Below are positions 23,326 to 31,475 of a DNA stretch of 31,560 nucleotides, piece by piece; the first letter of the stretch is position 1; every line of letters begins with the position of its first letter. The notes beneath the pieces were generated by a model that searched no databases, had not been told where the DNA came from, and saw nothing but the letters and a program-made list of their open reading frames with translations. The position numbers and the translations under genes are program-made. Source of the stretch: CAZTGZ01 sp044339595 (lineage in GTDB: Bacteria > Bacteroidota > Bacteroidia > NS11-12g > UBA9320); assembly GCA_044339595.1 (NCBI GenBank), contig JBIIVF010000012.1, positions 1 to 31,560 on the forward strand, given 5' to 3'.

Positions 23326-24762
23326 TTGAAGAAATACAGTTCTCTGACTGAAATAACAGGGGCTATGATGTCCGGTGAAACCAACTGCGTCCGGTTGGTG
23401 GATTACTATGTTTCGCGCATCGAAGAAAAGAAGCATCTCAATGCCTTTTTAGAGGTGTATGCCGATGAGGCCAAACAACGTGCTTTGGTCATCGATGAAA
23501 AAATCAAGAACGGAAATGCGGGTCGATTGGCCGGTATGGTCATTGGCTTAAAAGACAATATCTGTTATGCGGGTCACGCAGTTTCTGCATCCAGCAAAAT
23601 TTTACAAGGTCATGTTTCTCCCTTTTCTGCCACAGCCACGGAGCGTTTATTGGCAGAAGATGCCATTATCATCGGTCGTTTGAACTGTGACGAATTTGCC
23701 ATGGGAGCATCTAATGAGAATTCTGCTTATGGACCGGTGTTGAATGATGCCGATAATACCAAAGTTCCGGGCGGTTCTTCCGGTGGATCAGTCGTGGCAG
23801 TTCAAGCTGATTTATGCCTCGCAGCCTTGGGTTCTGATACCGGTGGCAGTGTGAGACAACCCGCTTCTTTTACAGGTACTTTTGGTATGAAACCGACTTA
23901 TGGTCGCATCTCCAGATGGGGATTGTTGTCTTATGCCTCTTCATTCGATCAGATTGGTCCTATAACCGCGAGCATGGAAGACATGGCTCTATTACTTGAA
24001 ATTATCTCAGGAGCGGATGAATACGATGCAACCGCTTCTCCTGAACCGGTTGAGTCATATACCGAAGCATTACAAAATAAAGGTCCATTCCGGATAGCAT
24101 ATATCAGTGATTGCCTTGAAAGTGAAGGTTTGGATGTTGAAGTAAAATCAACGCTGCAAGACCTGATCTCAGAACTCAAAACACAAGGACATACTGTAGA
24201 ACCGGTTTCCTTTCCCTATCTCGATTACATGGTTCCATGCTACTACGTGCTCACCACGGCTGAAGCTTCGAGCAATCTTTCGAGGTATTCAGGACTGATG
24301 TTTGGACATCGAAGCGAAAACGCAACCGATCTTGAAAGCACCTTTAAAAAATCGAGGGCTGAAGGATTTGGACCGGAAGTTCAAAGACGGATTATGACGG
24401 GTACTTTTGTGCTTTCGTCGGATCATTACGATGCCTATTATACCAAAGCGCAGAAAGTTCGCCGGGTAATTCAAGATAAAACCTTTGCCATTTTAAAGGA
24501 TTACGATTTTATCCTGTTGCCTACAACCCCCGGGCCTGCCTTTGATTTAGGAGCCAAAGCGTCTGACCCTATTGCCATGTACCTGGCAGATATTTTCACC
24601 GTGCAGGCACCCTTGGCCGGAATACCGGCGATCTCAGTTCCCGGGGCAATACACTCCAGTGGTTTGCCGTTTGGAATTCAGATTATGGCCGATTATTTCA
24701 ATGAAGGAAAAATGATGGCTTTTGGAAAAAAAGTGCATGAAATGATGTTGAAAAAGGCATGA
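23326..24762 (+). CDS. gatA: Asp-tRNA(Asn)/Glu-tRNA(Gln) amidotransferase subunit A
   Basis: The amidase subunit of GatCAB, which releases ammonia from glutamine for transamidation of mischarged tRNA. The 478-residue protein has the amidase-signature triad Lys76, Ser151 (in GGSSGGS) and Ser175 (in GSDTGGS), plus CDEFAMGASNENSAYG and RISRWGLLSYASSFDQIGP (198-216). The spacing 76/151/175 matches the Staphylococcus enzyme (79/154/178) minus three. The start is a TTG at 23326 (KKYSSLTEI follows, as in homologues); the nearest ATG codons are at residues 14-15, inside the first helix. The end overlaps the next gene as ATGA. GatB and GatC are not in this window. Confidence 0.95.
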   Translation: MKKYSSLTEITGAMMSGETNCVRLVDYYVSRIEEKKHLNAFLEVYADEAKQRALVIDEKIKNGNAGRLAGMVIGLKDNICYAGHAVSASSKILQGHVSPFSATATERLLAEDAIIIGRLNCDEFAMGASNENSAYGPVLNDADNTKVPGGSSGGSVVAVQADLCLAALGSDTGGSVRQPASFTGTFGMKPTYGRISRWGLLSYASSFDQIGPITASMEDMALLLEIISGADEYDATASPEPVESYTEALQNKGPFRIAYISDCLESEGLDVEVKSTLQDLISELKTQGHTVEPVSFPYLDYMVPCYYVLTTAEASSNLSRYSGLMFGHRSENATDLESTFKKSRAEGFGPEVQRRIMTGTFVLSSDHYDAYYTKAQKVRRVIQDKTFAILKDYDFILLPTTPGPAFDLGAKASDPIAMYLADIFTVQAPLAGIPAISVPGAIHSSGLPFGIQIMADYFNEGKMMAFGKKVHEMMLKKA

Positions 24763-25958
24763 AGCAGAGGATCTTGATATTACTGGTCCTGGGTTTTAGT
24801 CTCATGTCAGAGGCCCAAGAAGCCATCATCAAGGCTCGTTTAGAAAATTTGCACAGCAAAGTGCCTCTGCCCTACAACGCCTTAGTAGATGCCCAAATTC
24901 AGCAATATCTGCAGAACAAAGACTACACTTTGAAGCTGCTTTCTAAAGCAAACTACTATCTAAAACCGATCGAAGAAGTTCTGGTTAAAAATAAACTGTC
25001 AAAAGATCTGAAGATTCTCCCTGCAGTGGTTTCCGGATTAGACAACAAAGTGGTATCAGACGATGGTGGAAGCGGATTTTGGCAGTTGCGATACCATGTT
25101 GCGAAAAGCTACGATGTTCATATCAGTTCTTATGTAGATGAAAGACGCGATTATCTTGAAGCCTCCCGCGCTGCATCACTCTATTTATCAGAACTGCACC
25201 ACATGTATAACCATTGGTTACTTGCCATAGCAGCTTATTACGCCGATCCCATAGAATTAAACAAAGCCATCCGTATGGCCGGCGGTTCGCTCGATTATTG
25301 GAACATACACCCCTTTCTGCCTGAAAAATATCAACTGGTGGTGCCCCGTTTTATTGCATTGACCTATATTTACAATTATCAAAAAGATCTGGGACTCAAT
25401 CCTGAACCTTTTCAAGAGGCGATAACCGACACCGTATCTGTATTGAGATTCACTACTTTACAACAAATCGGTCGTTCGATTGAGATGGATGCGGATTTGA
25501 TTTGGGAGCTCAATCCTATTTTTAAAAAGAAAATTGTACCCTTCGCCGGCAATCCTTACCTACTGAAATTGCCACCTGATAAAGCCGTTGTTTTTCGGAA
25601 CATGGGCGATACTGTTTATACAAAGGGTCAAGTGCAAATTGTACCTGTTGCTGTGGATACGGCTTCGGTGACCGATACCATTCAGAAAAGTCAGCCCGAA
25701 ACAACACCCGTTAAAAATGAACCCAAAGGCGAAATCATGCTCTATCATACCGTTAAAAGCGGAGAATTTTTAGGCATGGTGGCAGACTTGTATGATTGCA
25801 ATGTCAGCGAGGTGAAGAAATGGAATAAACTGCGCAGCGACCGTTTAAATTCGGGTCAAAAGCTGAAAGTTTATGTTCCCGCGGCGAGACAATCGTACTA
25901 TAAGAAAATCAACAGCATGTCGGCTGCTGAGAAAAAACGAATCGTCAATCAGGATTAA
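24759..25958 (+). CDS. Lytic-transglycosylase-like LysM protein, catalytic Glu replaced
   Basis: A 399-residue exported protein with a signal peptide (residues 1-20), an SLT/MltD-type domain (about 65-195) and a C-terminal LysM peptidoglycan-binding repeat (329-374), with a LysM-like stretch before it (about 230-270). The SLT segment aligns with family members through LPAVVSGLDNKVVS, GGSGFWQL, SYVDERRDYLEASRAASLYL (124-143) and WLLAIAAYY. At the catalytic position (usual LPxxES), Val91 replaces Glu; the later YNxGPGNV motif reads YYADPIEL. The protein is probably not an active transglycosylase but a peptidoglycan-binding relative. It overlaps gatA by 4 bases (ATGA) and precedes a GDSL protein gene in the same frame. 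Confidence 0.88.
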   Translation: MKQRILILLVLGFSLMSEAQEAIIKARLENLHSKVPLPYNALVDAQIQQYLQNKDYTLKLLSKANYYLKPIEEVLVKNKLSKDLKILPAVVSGLDNKVVSDDGGSGFWQLRYHVAKSYDVHISSYVDERRDYLEASRAASLYLSELHHMYNHWLLAIAAYYADPIELNKAIRMAGGSLDYWNIHPFLPEKYQLVVPRFIALTYIYNYQKDLGLNPEPFQEAITDTVSVLRFTTLQQIGRSIEMDADLIWELNPIFKKKIVPFAGNPYLLKLPPDKAVVFRNMGDTVYTKGQVQIVPVAVDTASVTDTIQKSQPETTPVKNEPKGEIMLYHTVKSGEFLGMVADLYDCNVSEVKKWNKLRSDRLNSGQKLKVYVPAARQSYYKKINSMSAAEKKRIVNQD

Positions 25959-25970
25959 TCTTTCCTATCT

Positions 25971-27605
25971 GTGCAACCCAAAGATGAGCTTCGAAAAAGA
26001 GAAGTAAACCCCGGTGAGGTTTTGCTTTTGTTGATTTTATTGAATGTGATTCTGGCTGCGGTGGTGGTGCTTTTTCCGGATGGAAAAATCCTGTTGGGAA
26101 AGGATTTATCTCTAAAAATAACCCCTTTGGCCAGAATTTTCACGCCGGATACCACCCATGTGGTGGACATCAATGATGTTGTGGCCGGATTAGAAACCGT
26201 TGATACTTCACTCGAAAATCTTGATGGGTCTGCTTCCTTTAAACTTAAAAATGAAAAAATCGTGGTGCCGGCGCACCGTGCCATTCAATATCCGGATGCA
26301 TCTGAAGTTTCATTGTCGGCATTTTTTGAGGCGCTGTATGAAACAGAGAAATCCGGAAAACTGCTTCATGTGATTCATTATGGAGATTCTCAGCTCGAAG
26401 GCGACCGTATTTCTGATTATTTGCGCAACAAACTACAGTTGATTTTCGGCGGATATGGACCGGGAATCGTTTTGCCCAAAGACATTTCGCGATCGAGGGT
26501 CAGCGTGTTGCAAAGCGAAAGTCCGGATTGCATGAAGTATGCCATCTATGGTAAAAACGATCGATTGAAAGATGGTATGTATGGCATCGGCGGCAGTACT
26601 TATCGTTTTACGGGAAGTGGGCGCAGGCGCATTGGAACAGACACCCTCATTGAAAAGGTTTATATCAAAGTAGCCGTGAAGGAGGCTGTGGAAGGCATAA
26701 CAAGTGACAGCACCGGAGAAAGCGATTTTGAGTTTAAAGAGGTCGTTGATTCGAACAAGTTCTATTACGATACCACTTACCGACATCGTTATGAAACCAC
26801 CAAAGGAGGAAAAAGTTGGGTGAATTTTCAGGCCGCTAAAGGGTCATACCCCAGGGTGAGGAAGTTCAATCAGATTAAAATATTATACGGCAGCAAAGAT
26901 CCTTTGCCCTTGCAGGTAAAATTGGATGATAGCACAGAATCTGTCTTATTGCCTGCTGCCTGGCCATTGGGGGTTAAAACATTGCATCCGGATAGGTTGC
27001 GTAAAGGAGTAGAGATGCAAATTACCGGCAATGAAAGCGCCAATTTCTTTGGTTTTATACTCGAAAGCGATAGCGGCATTCAGGTAGATAATTTCCCGAT
27101 GCGCGGCAGCTCAGGAACCGGTTTTGAATCGATGAATCCTGCTTTGTTGGCAGCCCAGATGAAAGCGGTCAATGCCAAGCTCATCATCATGCAATATGGC
27201 ATCAACGTAGTGCCCAATCCACAAAAGAATTACAGCTACTATCAGCGGTTGTTCGATGCGCAGTTGGTGGCGCTAAAAAAGGCTCTGCCGGGGGTAAGCA
27301 TTCTCGTGGTTGGACCATCGGATATGAGCACCCGAATTGATGGTGTATATGCTTCTTATCCGAATATTCCGCTCATTCGCGATGCCATGAAAAATGCCGC
27401 TTTTGCCAACGGATGTGCCTTTTGGGATCTATATGAAGCCATGGGTGGACAAAACAGCATGGTAAGTTGGGTCAATGGCAAGCCGGCCCTTGCGGGGAAA
27501 GATTTCACCCATTTTACGGGTAAAGGAGCGCAATACGTCGGGGAAATGATGTACGATGCTCTAATTCGTTCGTATATGGATTTTAAGAATCGGAAGATTC
27601 AGTAA
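25971..27605 (+). CDS. SGNH/GDSL-type hydrolase with N-terminal membrane anchor
   Basis: A 544-residue protein with one membrane helix (about 17-36) and the rest outside the cytoplasm. Block I is HYGDSQLEGDRI with Ser140; the oxyanion blocks are GGYGPG (near 156), RGSSGTG and QYGINVV; the catalytic dyad ends in DFTH (Asp511, His514). This build occurs in Bacteroidota next to MBOAT acyltransferases and is linked to O-acetylation or de-acetylation of wall polymers. No MBOAT gene follows here: the next gene is convergent. The start is a GTG at 25971, since an in-frame TAA (the stop of the upstream gene) lies four codons before it and no ATG is present. Its place after the transglycosylase-like gene fits peptidoglycan work. 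Confidence 0.85.
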   Translation: MQPKDELRKREVNPGEVLLLLILLNVILAAVVVLFPDGKILLGKDLSLKITPLARIFTPDTTHVVDINDVVAGLETVDTSLENLDGSASFKLKNEKIVVPAHRAIQYPDASEVSLSAFFEALYETEKSGKLLHVIHYGDSQLEGDRISDYLRNKLQLIFGGYGPGIVLPKDISRSRVSVLQSESPDCMKYAIYGKNDRLKDGMYGIGGSTYRFTGSGRRRIGTDTLIEKVYIKVAVKEAVEGITSDSTGESDFEFKEVVDSNKFYYDTTYRHRYETTKGGKSWVNFQAAKGSYPRVRKFNQIKILYGSKDPLPLQVKLDDSTESVLLPAAWPLGVKTLHPDRLRKGVEMQITGNESANFFGFILESDSGIQVDNFPMRGSSGTGFESMNPALLAAQMKAVNAKLIIMQYGINVVPNPQKNYSYYQRLFDAQLVALKKALPGVSILVVGPSDMSTRIDGVYASYPNIPLIRDAMKNAAFANGCAFWDLYEAMGGQNSMVSWVNGKPALAGKDFTHFTGKGAQYVGEMMYDALIRSYMDFKNRKIQ

Positions 27606-27628
27606 ACGGGTTGTTTTCCATATCCTGA

Positions 27629-29755
27629 TCAATCTACCTTCGTTACCTTTACCGCACCGCTGTTCCGGGTTTGAACTACCGCGCCTCCTTTATAATTCAC
27701 TTTCGCTACACCATTCACTGATCCGGTGATTTTGCGACGGGCATTCAGATTGCATTTTCCGGCTCCGTCGATGTCGAGATCAATCACATCACAAGCATAT
27801 TCAAAAGCGTCGACCATGGCGGTTCCTGACAGATCAATCACCATCTTTTCACAATTGCCGGATGCGGTTAGTTTTCCGCCACCATCCAGGGTTACTTTGG
27901 TGATTTCTGTATTCACATTGTGCATGTTTACACTGCTCACCCCCTCTAATTCGAGGTCGAGCAACGTTGTTTTTAAACCGGAAATGTCTATTTGACTCGC
28001 TCCGGAAGCTTCCAGTCTCTTGAGGTCCTTCACCGTTACAAACACGATGTTATCGGCACTTAGGCTCAATCCGTTGTTCGACCAATCATTCCTGAGGGAA
28101 AGGTTCAATCCCCCGTCTTTCACTTCTTGTTGAACATTGTTCTTAAACTCACTGCTTCCTTTTACTTCAATTTGATCCTTATCGCTCTGACGAATATGAA
28201 TTTTCAATGCTCCGGTAGAAGTGACAATGTTAAAACGATCCATTTCACCCTCCGATCCGGTCTCGGCACCAAAACAATCGATGCATTTCAGGCCGTCGGT
28301 AGTCAAGGTGAAAACATGCCCGGCTGCTTCATAAGGAAACAAATCAAGGACGCCCGTTTCGTGCGTAATCATTTTTTCGGTATTGGGATGAAAGCGGATA
28401 ATGGTTCCTTCAGGCACTTTCAAGATATAGGTAATCTGCTGCCCGCGGTAGATTTCTCCTTTCAGATCGATGCGATTGGAGACTTCTAATTTTCCATCTT
28501 TCCATTGATAAACGGCGTCGAATTTACGGGTGCGATGAGCAGCCGTCTCTTCGTCCGTTCCTTTGGATGATTTACGAATTCGGAGGAGTTTTTCGTTTCC
28601 GGTAGAGGGTTCGATGCGAAAATTGACCATGCGGTGATTGAAAACGCTCATCATGCCTTTGCCATCGTCGAGGGCGCCGATGGTGAGGGTATCACTAAAT
28701 TCGGTGAGCTGTATTTCCTCATATTGGTTGTGTTGCTGTTTGAAATCACGCACGGTATAGACCGCTATAGATCCTAAGCCAATCACGGCAAAAAGCCAAA
28801 AAACACCCAAAACCTGATAGGTCAGCCGGGGAATTGATTTTCTGTCATTAAAGATCACATCCGTTAATTTCAATACCAGTGAAATCAAGGGTAAAATAAT
28901 GACCAGATTCACCAGGATTTTCACCAACCAAAAAACAGAGGCTGATGCGTAGATTTTGGGCAATTCATTGATGGTGATCGACTCCCCGTTGATGTGCAGC
29001 GATCCAACGCCAAAGAGCATGTAAGAAGCAATGGCAACAATACCAATGATGACAGCAATTGAAACGATGGCCGCGACAAATACAAACAAGGGTCTTAGTA
29101 AACGCCCGATGGCATAAATCAATTCCTGAATGCCACTTCTTACCTTTCCCGAACGGGCATAATCATTCATCGATTTCATGGCCCTTTGTGCTTCATCGGT
29201 GACCGATTTTCTAATGTTGTCGATGGTGGGCATTTCTCCCTTCATTTGCAGTTTTTCAGCCGTGGTGTTGGCTTTGGGAATGACCACCCACAGGATGAGA
29301 TAAACGAGAAATCCGGTACCGAACATAAAGAATGACAGGATCCAAATGATTCTGACAATGGTCACATCAATGGAAAAATATTGAGCAATGCCCGAACACA
29401 CCCCGCCTATTACGCGTTGATCCGAGTCTCTGAACAGTCGTTTCACTTTGCCTTCATAAGGTTCGTTTTCGGACTTGTAATCTGCGGTTTGTTCTTCATC
29501 TAAATCGGCAGGGCGACCCATGATTCGGATCACGTCGCGCACATCCGTGAGGTTAACGGAACTCTTTCCGTCTTTCATTTTTTCCGTCAGCATCTCAGAA
29601 ATGCGTGCTTCGATATCATCGATGATGTCTTTACCACTTTCGGTATGGATGAATTGTTTTTCGAGCTGTTGCAGGTAGTTGCGCAGTTCGTCGTAGGCAT
29701 CCTCTTCGATCTGAATGCTTCTACCTCCAAGGTTAATGATGATGATTTTATTCAT
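27629..29755 (-). CDS. PspC-domain membrane protein with C-terminal GIN (DUF2807) beta-helix
   Basis: A 708-residue membrane protein. Residues 1-95 are a cytoplasmic helical segment (EARISEML, then VIRIMGRPAD). The PspC domain lies at about 109-161 (RVIGGVCSGIAQYFSIDVTI and LILWVVIPK). Further membrane helices lie around 221-248, 273-298 and 316-335. From about 500 to the end runs a right-handed beta-helix of GIN/DUF2807 type with Gly/Ser/Asn turns (KLTASGNCEKMVIDLSGTAM and GAGKCNLNARRKITGSVNG). PspC proteins are linked to envelope stress; the GIN head is outside the cytoplasm. It follows padR by 23 bases in the same operon and is convergent with the GDSL gene (23 bases apart). Confidence 0.88.
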   Translation of the reverse strand: MNKIIIINLGGRSIQIEEDAYDELRNYLQQLEKQFIHTESGKDIIDDIEARISEMLTEKMKDGKSSVNLTDVRDVIRIMGRPADLDEEQTADYKSENEPYEGKVKRLFRDSDQRVIGGVCSGIAQYFSIDVTIVRIIWILSFFMFGTGFLVYLILWVVIPKANTTAEKLQMKGEMPTIDNIRKSVTDEAQRAMKSMNDYARSGKVRSGIQELIYAIGRLLRPLFVFVAAIVSIAVIIGIVAIASYMLFGVGSLHINGESITINELPKIYASASVFWLVKILVNLVIILPLISLVLKLTDVIFNDRKSIPRLTYQVLGVFWLFAVIGLGSIAVYTVRDFKQQHNQYEEIQLTEFSDTLTIGALDDGKGMMSVFNHRMVNFRIEPSTGNEKLLRIRKSSKGTDEETAAHRTRKFDAVYQWKDGKLEVSNRIDLKGEIYRGQQITYILKVPEGTIIRFHPNTEKMITHETGVLDLFPYEAAGHVFTLTTDGLKCIDCFGAETGSEGEMDRFNIVTSTGALKIHIRQSDKDQIEVKGSSEFKNNVQQEVKDGGLNLSLRNDWSNNGLSLSADNIVFVTVKDLKRLEASGASQIDISGLKTTLLDLELEGVSSVNMHNVNTEITKVTLDGGGKLTASGNCEKMVIDLSGTAMVDAFEYACDVIDLDIDGAGKCNLNARRKITGSVNGVAKVNYKGGAVVQTRNSGAVKVTKVD

Positions 29756-29778
29756 GATAATTGGGTTTGGCTATTTGA

Positions 29779-30105
29779 TTAACGGTGAGTGGTTATGTGC
29801 ACGCTTTCGGTGAGTTCTTGCCAGGTTTTTTCAAGTTCACGAAGAAATATACGGCCTGTTTCTGTCAGTTCATAGTATTTACGAGGGGGGCCTTGTAGCG
29901 ATTCTTTCCAATTGTATTGAAGCAGGCCTGCATTTTTAAGCCGCGTGAGGAGCGGATAAAGTGTCCCTTCTACCACAATGAGTTTGGCTTCTTTGAGTTC
30001 TGACAGGATATCGGAAGCGTATATTTCCCCTCGGCTGATGACCGACAAGATGCAGAATTCAAGAATTCCTCGTCGCATCTGGGTTTGGGTGTTTTCGAGT
30101 TGCAT
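29779..30105 (-). CDS. PadR-family transcriptional repressor
   Basis: A 108-residue winged-helix repressor. The PadR signature is EGTLYPLLTRLKNAGLL (wing and recognition helix) followed by GPPRKYYELTETG. A short C-terminal helix for dimerisation completes it; the length is normal for the small (s1-like) PadR type. It is the first gene of the padR-pspC operon. A double palindrome overlaps its promoter, which indicates autoregulation. PadR genes paired with PspC-domain genes are common in Bacteroidota. The ATG at 30105 lies 17 bases after a perfect -7 box. The ligand or signal is unknown. Confidence 0.93.
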   Translation of the reverse strand: MQLENTQTQMRRGILEFCILSVISRGEIYASDILSELKEAKLIVVEGTLYPLLTRLKNAGLLQYNWKESLQGPPRKYYELTETGRIFLRELEKTWQELTESVHITTHR

Positions 30106-30122
30106 ATAAATCTAATCTGGCA

Positions 30123-30130
30123 CAAAGATA
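30123..30130 (-). promoter_or_regulatory. -7 box of the padR-pspC operon
   Basis: The minus strand reads TATCTTTG, an exact TAnnTTTG match, 17 bases before the padR ATG. Near the expected -33 position the strand reads TTGC (30151-30154). Confidence 0.6.
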
Positions 30131-30140
30131 AAGTAAAAAC

Positions 30141-30167
30141 ATAGTACTATGCAACACATAGTACTAT
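30141..30167. promoter_or_regulatory. PadR operator (double palindrome)
   Basis: ATAGTACTATG (30141-30151) and CATAGTACTAT (30157-30167) are perfect reverse complements with 5 bases between. Each arm also contains the 10-bp self-palindrome ATAGTACTAT. One arm lies in the spacer between the -7 and -33 elements, so binding would block RNA polymerase. Confidence 0.75.
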
Positions 30168-30180
30168 AAAATTTGAAACT

Positions 30181-30197
30181 AGACATTAGACATTAGA
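30181..30197. repeat. Short tandem repeat AGACATT
   Basis: AGACATT occurs twice in tandem followed by AGA. It lies between the padR operator and a G-rich stretch without any recognised feature (30198-30340). Confidence 0.55.
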
Positions 30198-30366
30198 AAT
30201 GGGGCGTGTATTGGGGGGCATGATGGTGCTGGGTGTTTGGATGAGGAATGGATTCTGCTAGTAACAGCGTGTGCGGATGTACATATCCCCGAGGTCCCTG
30301 CGGAGAGCACAGGGAGCAGGGAGCTTGAATCATGAAGAATGATTCTGCCGGATTGAGATATTTTCA

Positions 30367-30374
30367 TATTTTTG
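30367..30374 (+). promoter_or_regulatory. -7 box of the second lipoprotein gene
   Basis: TATTTTTG matches TAnnTTTG exactly; TCTG (30344-30347) lies 19 bases upstream as a weak -33 element. The box lies in the loop of an AT-rich 7-bp inverted repeat, GATATTT (30357-30363) and AAATATC (30375-30381). Confidence 0.55.
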
Positions 30375-30393
30375 AAATATCAAACTTATCACC

Positions 30394-30591
30394 ATGAAAA
30401 AAATACTTCTTTCCCTGACCGTAATCACTGCTTTTACATTTGCTGCATGCAACAAACCGGCTGAAAACACCGAAGAAACCACCACAGAAGCGGCTGAAGA
30501 TCAAAGCGAAGCAGAAAAATTAGAAGCAGAAATGCAAGCGGCAGAAGATGCCATGGCTACCGATACAACGACCGCTGATACAGCTCAATAA
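30394..30591 (+). CDS. Small acidic lipoprotein, paralogue of the 4969 gene
   Basis: A 65-residue lipoprotein with lipobox FAAC (Cys19) after a basic, hydrophobic signal (MKKILLSLTV). The mature part is rich in Glu, Ala, Thr and Asp, with a central helical stretch (AEDQSEAEKLEAEMQAAEDA) that is more coil-like than in the 4969 protein. Length, signal type and the Thr/Ala/Asp-rich end finishing in Ala-Gln agree between the two. No domain is recognised and the function is unknown. It has its own promoter box and is followed 28 bases later by the ABM-like gene, with no terminator seen between. Confidence 0.8.
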   Translation: MKKILLSLTVITAFTFAACNKPAENTEETTTEAAEDQSEAEKLEAEMQAAEDAMATDTTTADTAQ

Positions 30592-30619
30592 AACCGTCAT
30601 TTTATTCGATTAGACCGTC

Positions 30620-30955
30620 TTGAAAGTGACCATCACTTCGTTGGAGTTGAAAAACCTCCTTCAGTTCTTCCCATTTTCCTGGGCTGCCATGCAGGTGATG
30701 AAGCAAATCAGAAAATCGCCCGCCAAACAAGTGAAAAGCACCGGATTCGGGTCGAAGCATTACACCCAATCTTTGTGGGAGAAGGAAGAAGAACTGAAAC
30801 ATTTTGCACGCACGGATGCCCATCTCGCGGCGATGAAAAAAAGTGCCCTTTTTGCACGGGAAATTCGAACCTATACCTTTGACGCGGACGCTTTGCTCGA
30901 CTGGAGAACAGCCAAAAAATTGTTGGCAGACCACGGAAAATTGCTGCGTTTTTAA
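30620..30955 (+). CDS. Antibiotic-biosynthesis-monooxygenase-like protein (DUF3291/CrtA-like)
   Basis: A 111-residue cytoplasmic protein of the dimeric alpha/beta-barrel (ABM) type. Recognisable parts are the first strand KVTITSLELK, KSTGFGSKHYTQSLWEKEEE (39-58) and FARTDAHLAAMK, which resemble the small spheroidene-monooxygenase-like proteins of Bacteroidota. No haem or flavin motif is evident, so catalysis is not assured. The start is a TTG at 30620: the next Met (residue 24) would remove the first strand and helix. The following SRPBCC gene starts 16 bases after its stop, so the two are probably one transcript. Confidence 0.65.
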   Translation: MKVTITSLELKNLLQFFPFSWAAMQVMKQIRKSPAKQVKSTGFGSKHYTQSLWEKEEELKHFARTDAHLAAMKKSALFAREIRTYTFDADALLDWRTAKKLLADHGKLLRF

Positions 30956-30971
30956 TCTAAATGAATAACCC

Positions 30972-31406
30972 ATGAAATATTCTGTTGAAATTATCATCGA
31001 TAAGCCCCTGAATGAAGTGATTGCACTCTTCGACAATCCCGACAACATGAAACAATGGATGGAGGGTCTGCAAAGCTTTGAACCGATCAGCGGGACACCC
31101 GGTCAACCCGGTGCCAAATCAAAATTGGTGTTTCTCAACGGCGGCCGAAAAATGGAAATGATCGAAACCATTACAGTGAACAATCTCCCAAAGGAGTTTT
31201 CCGGCACCTATGAAGCCAATGGGGTGTTTAATATCGTACAAAACTTTTTTGAAGCCGTGAATGATCGCCAAACACGATATGCTACTGAACAAGAATTTCA
31301 ATTCCATGGATTCATGAAAATCATTGGTTGGATTTTTCCGGCCGCCTTCAAAAAGCAGTCCATGAAGTTTCTCAAAGACTTCAAACGTTTCGCCGAATCG
31401 GTCTGA
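30972..31406 (+). CDS. SRPBCC-family (START/polyketide-cyclase-like) protein
   Basis: A 144-residue protein with the helix-grip fold: first strand YSVEIIIDKPLNEVIALFDN (3-22), the NMKQWMEGLQSFEPISG turn, a run of antiparallel strands (KSKLVFLNG, KMEMIETITV), and the long C-terminal helix (MKFLKDFKRFAESV). The fold makes a deep hydrophobic cavity for lipid-like ligands; no particular ligand can be inferred. It follows the ABM-like gene by 16 bases. The ATG at 30972 starts the first strand directly. No signal peptide, so it is cytoplasmic. Confidence 0.88.
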   Translation: MKYSVEIIIDKPLNEVIALFDNPDNMKQWMEGLQSFEPISGTPGQPGAKSKLVFLNGGRKMEMIETITVNNLPKEFSGTYEANGVFNIVQNFFEAVNDRQTRYATEQEFQFHGFMKIIGWIFPAAFKKQSMKFLKDFKRFAESV

Positions 31407-31475
31407 AACGTTCAGAAAATCATACATTTACCTGGATACAAACCGCGGTATTGCACTAAGAAACAAGCACGGTAA

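Noticed and set aside
30602..31048. Open frame of 148 codons on the minus strand
   Set aside because: It is antisense to the ABM-like gene and the start of the SRPBCC gene.
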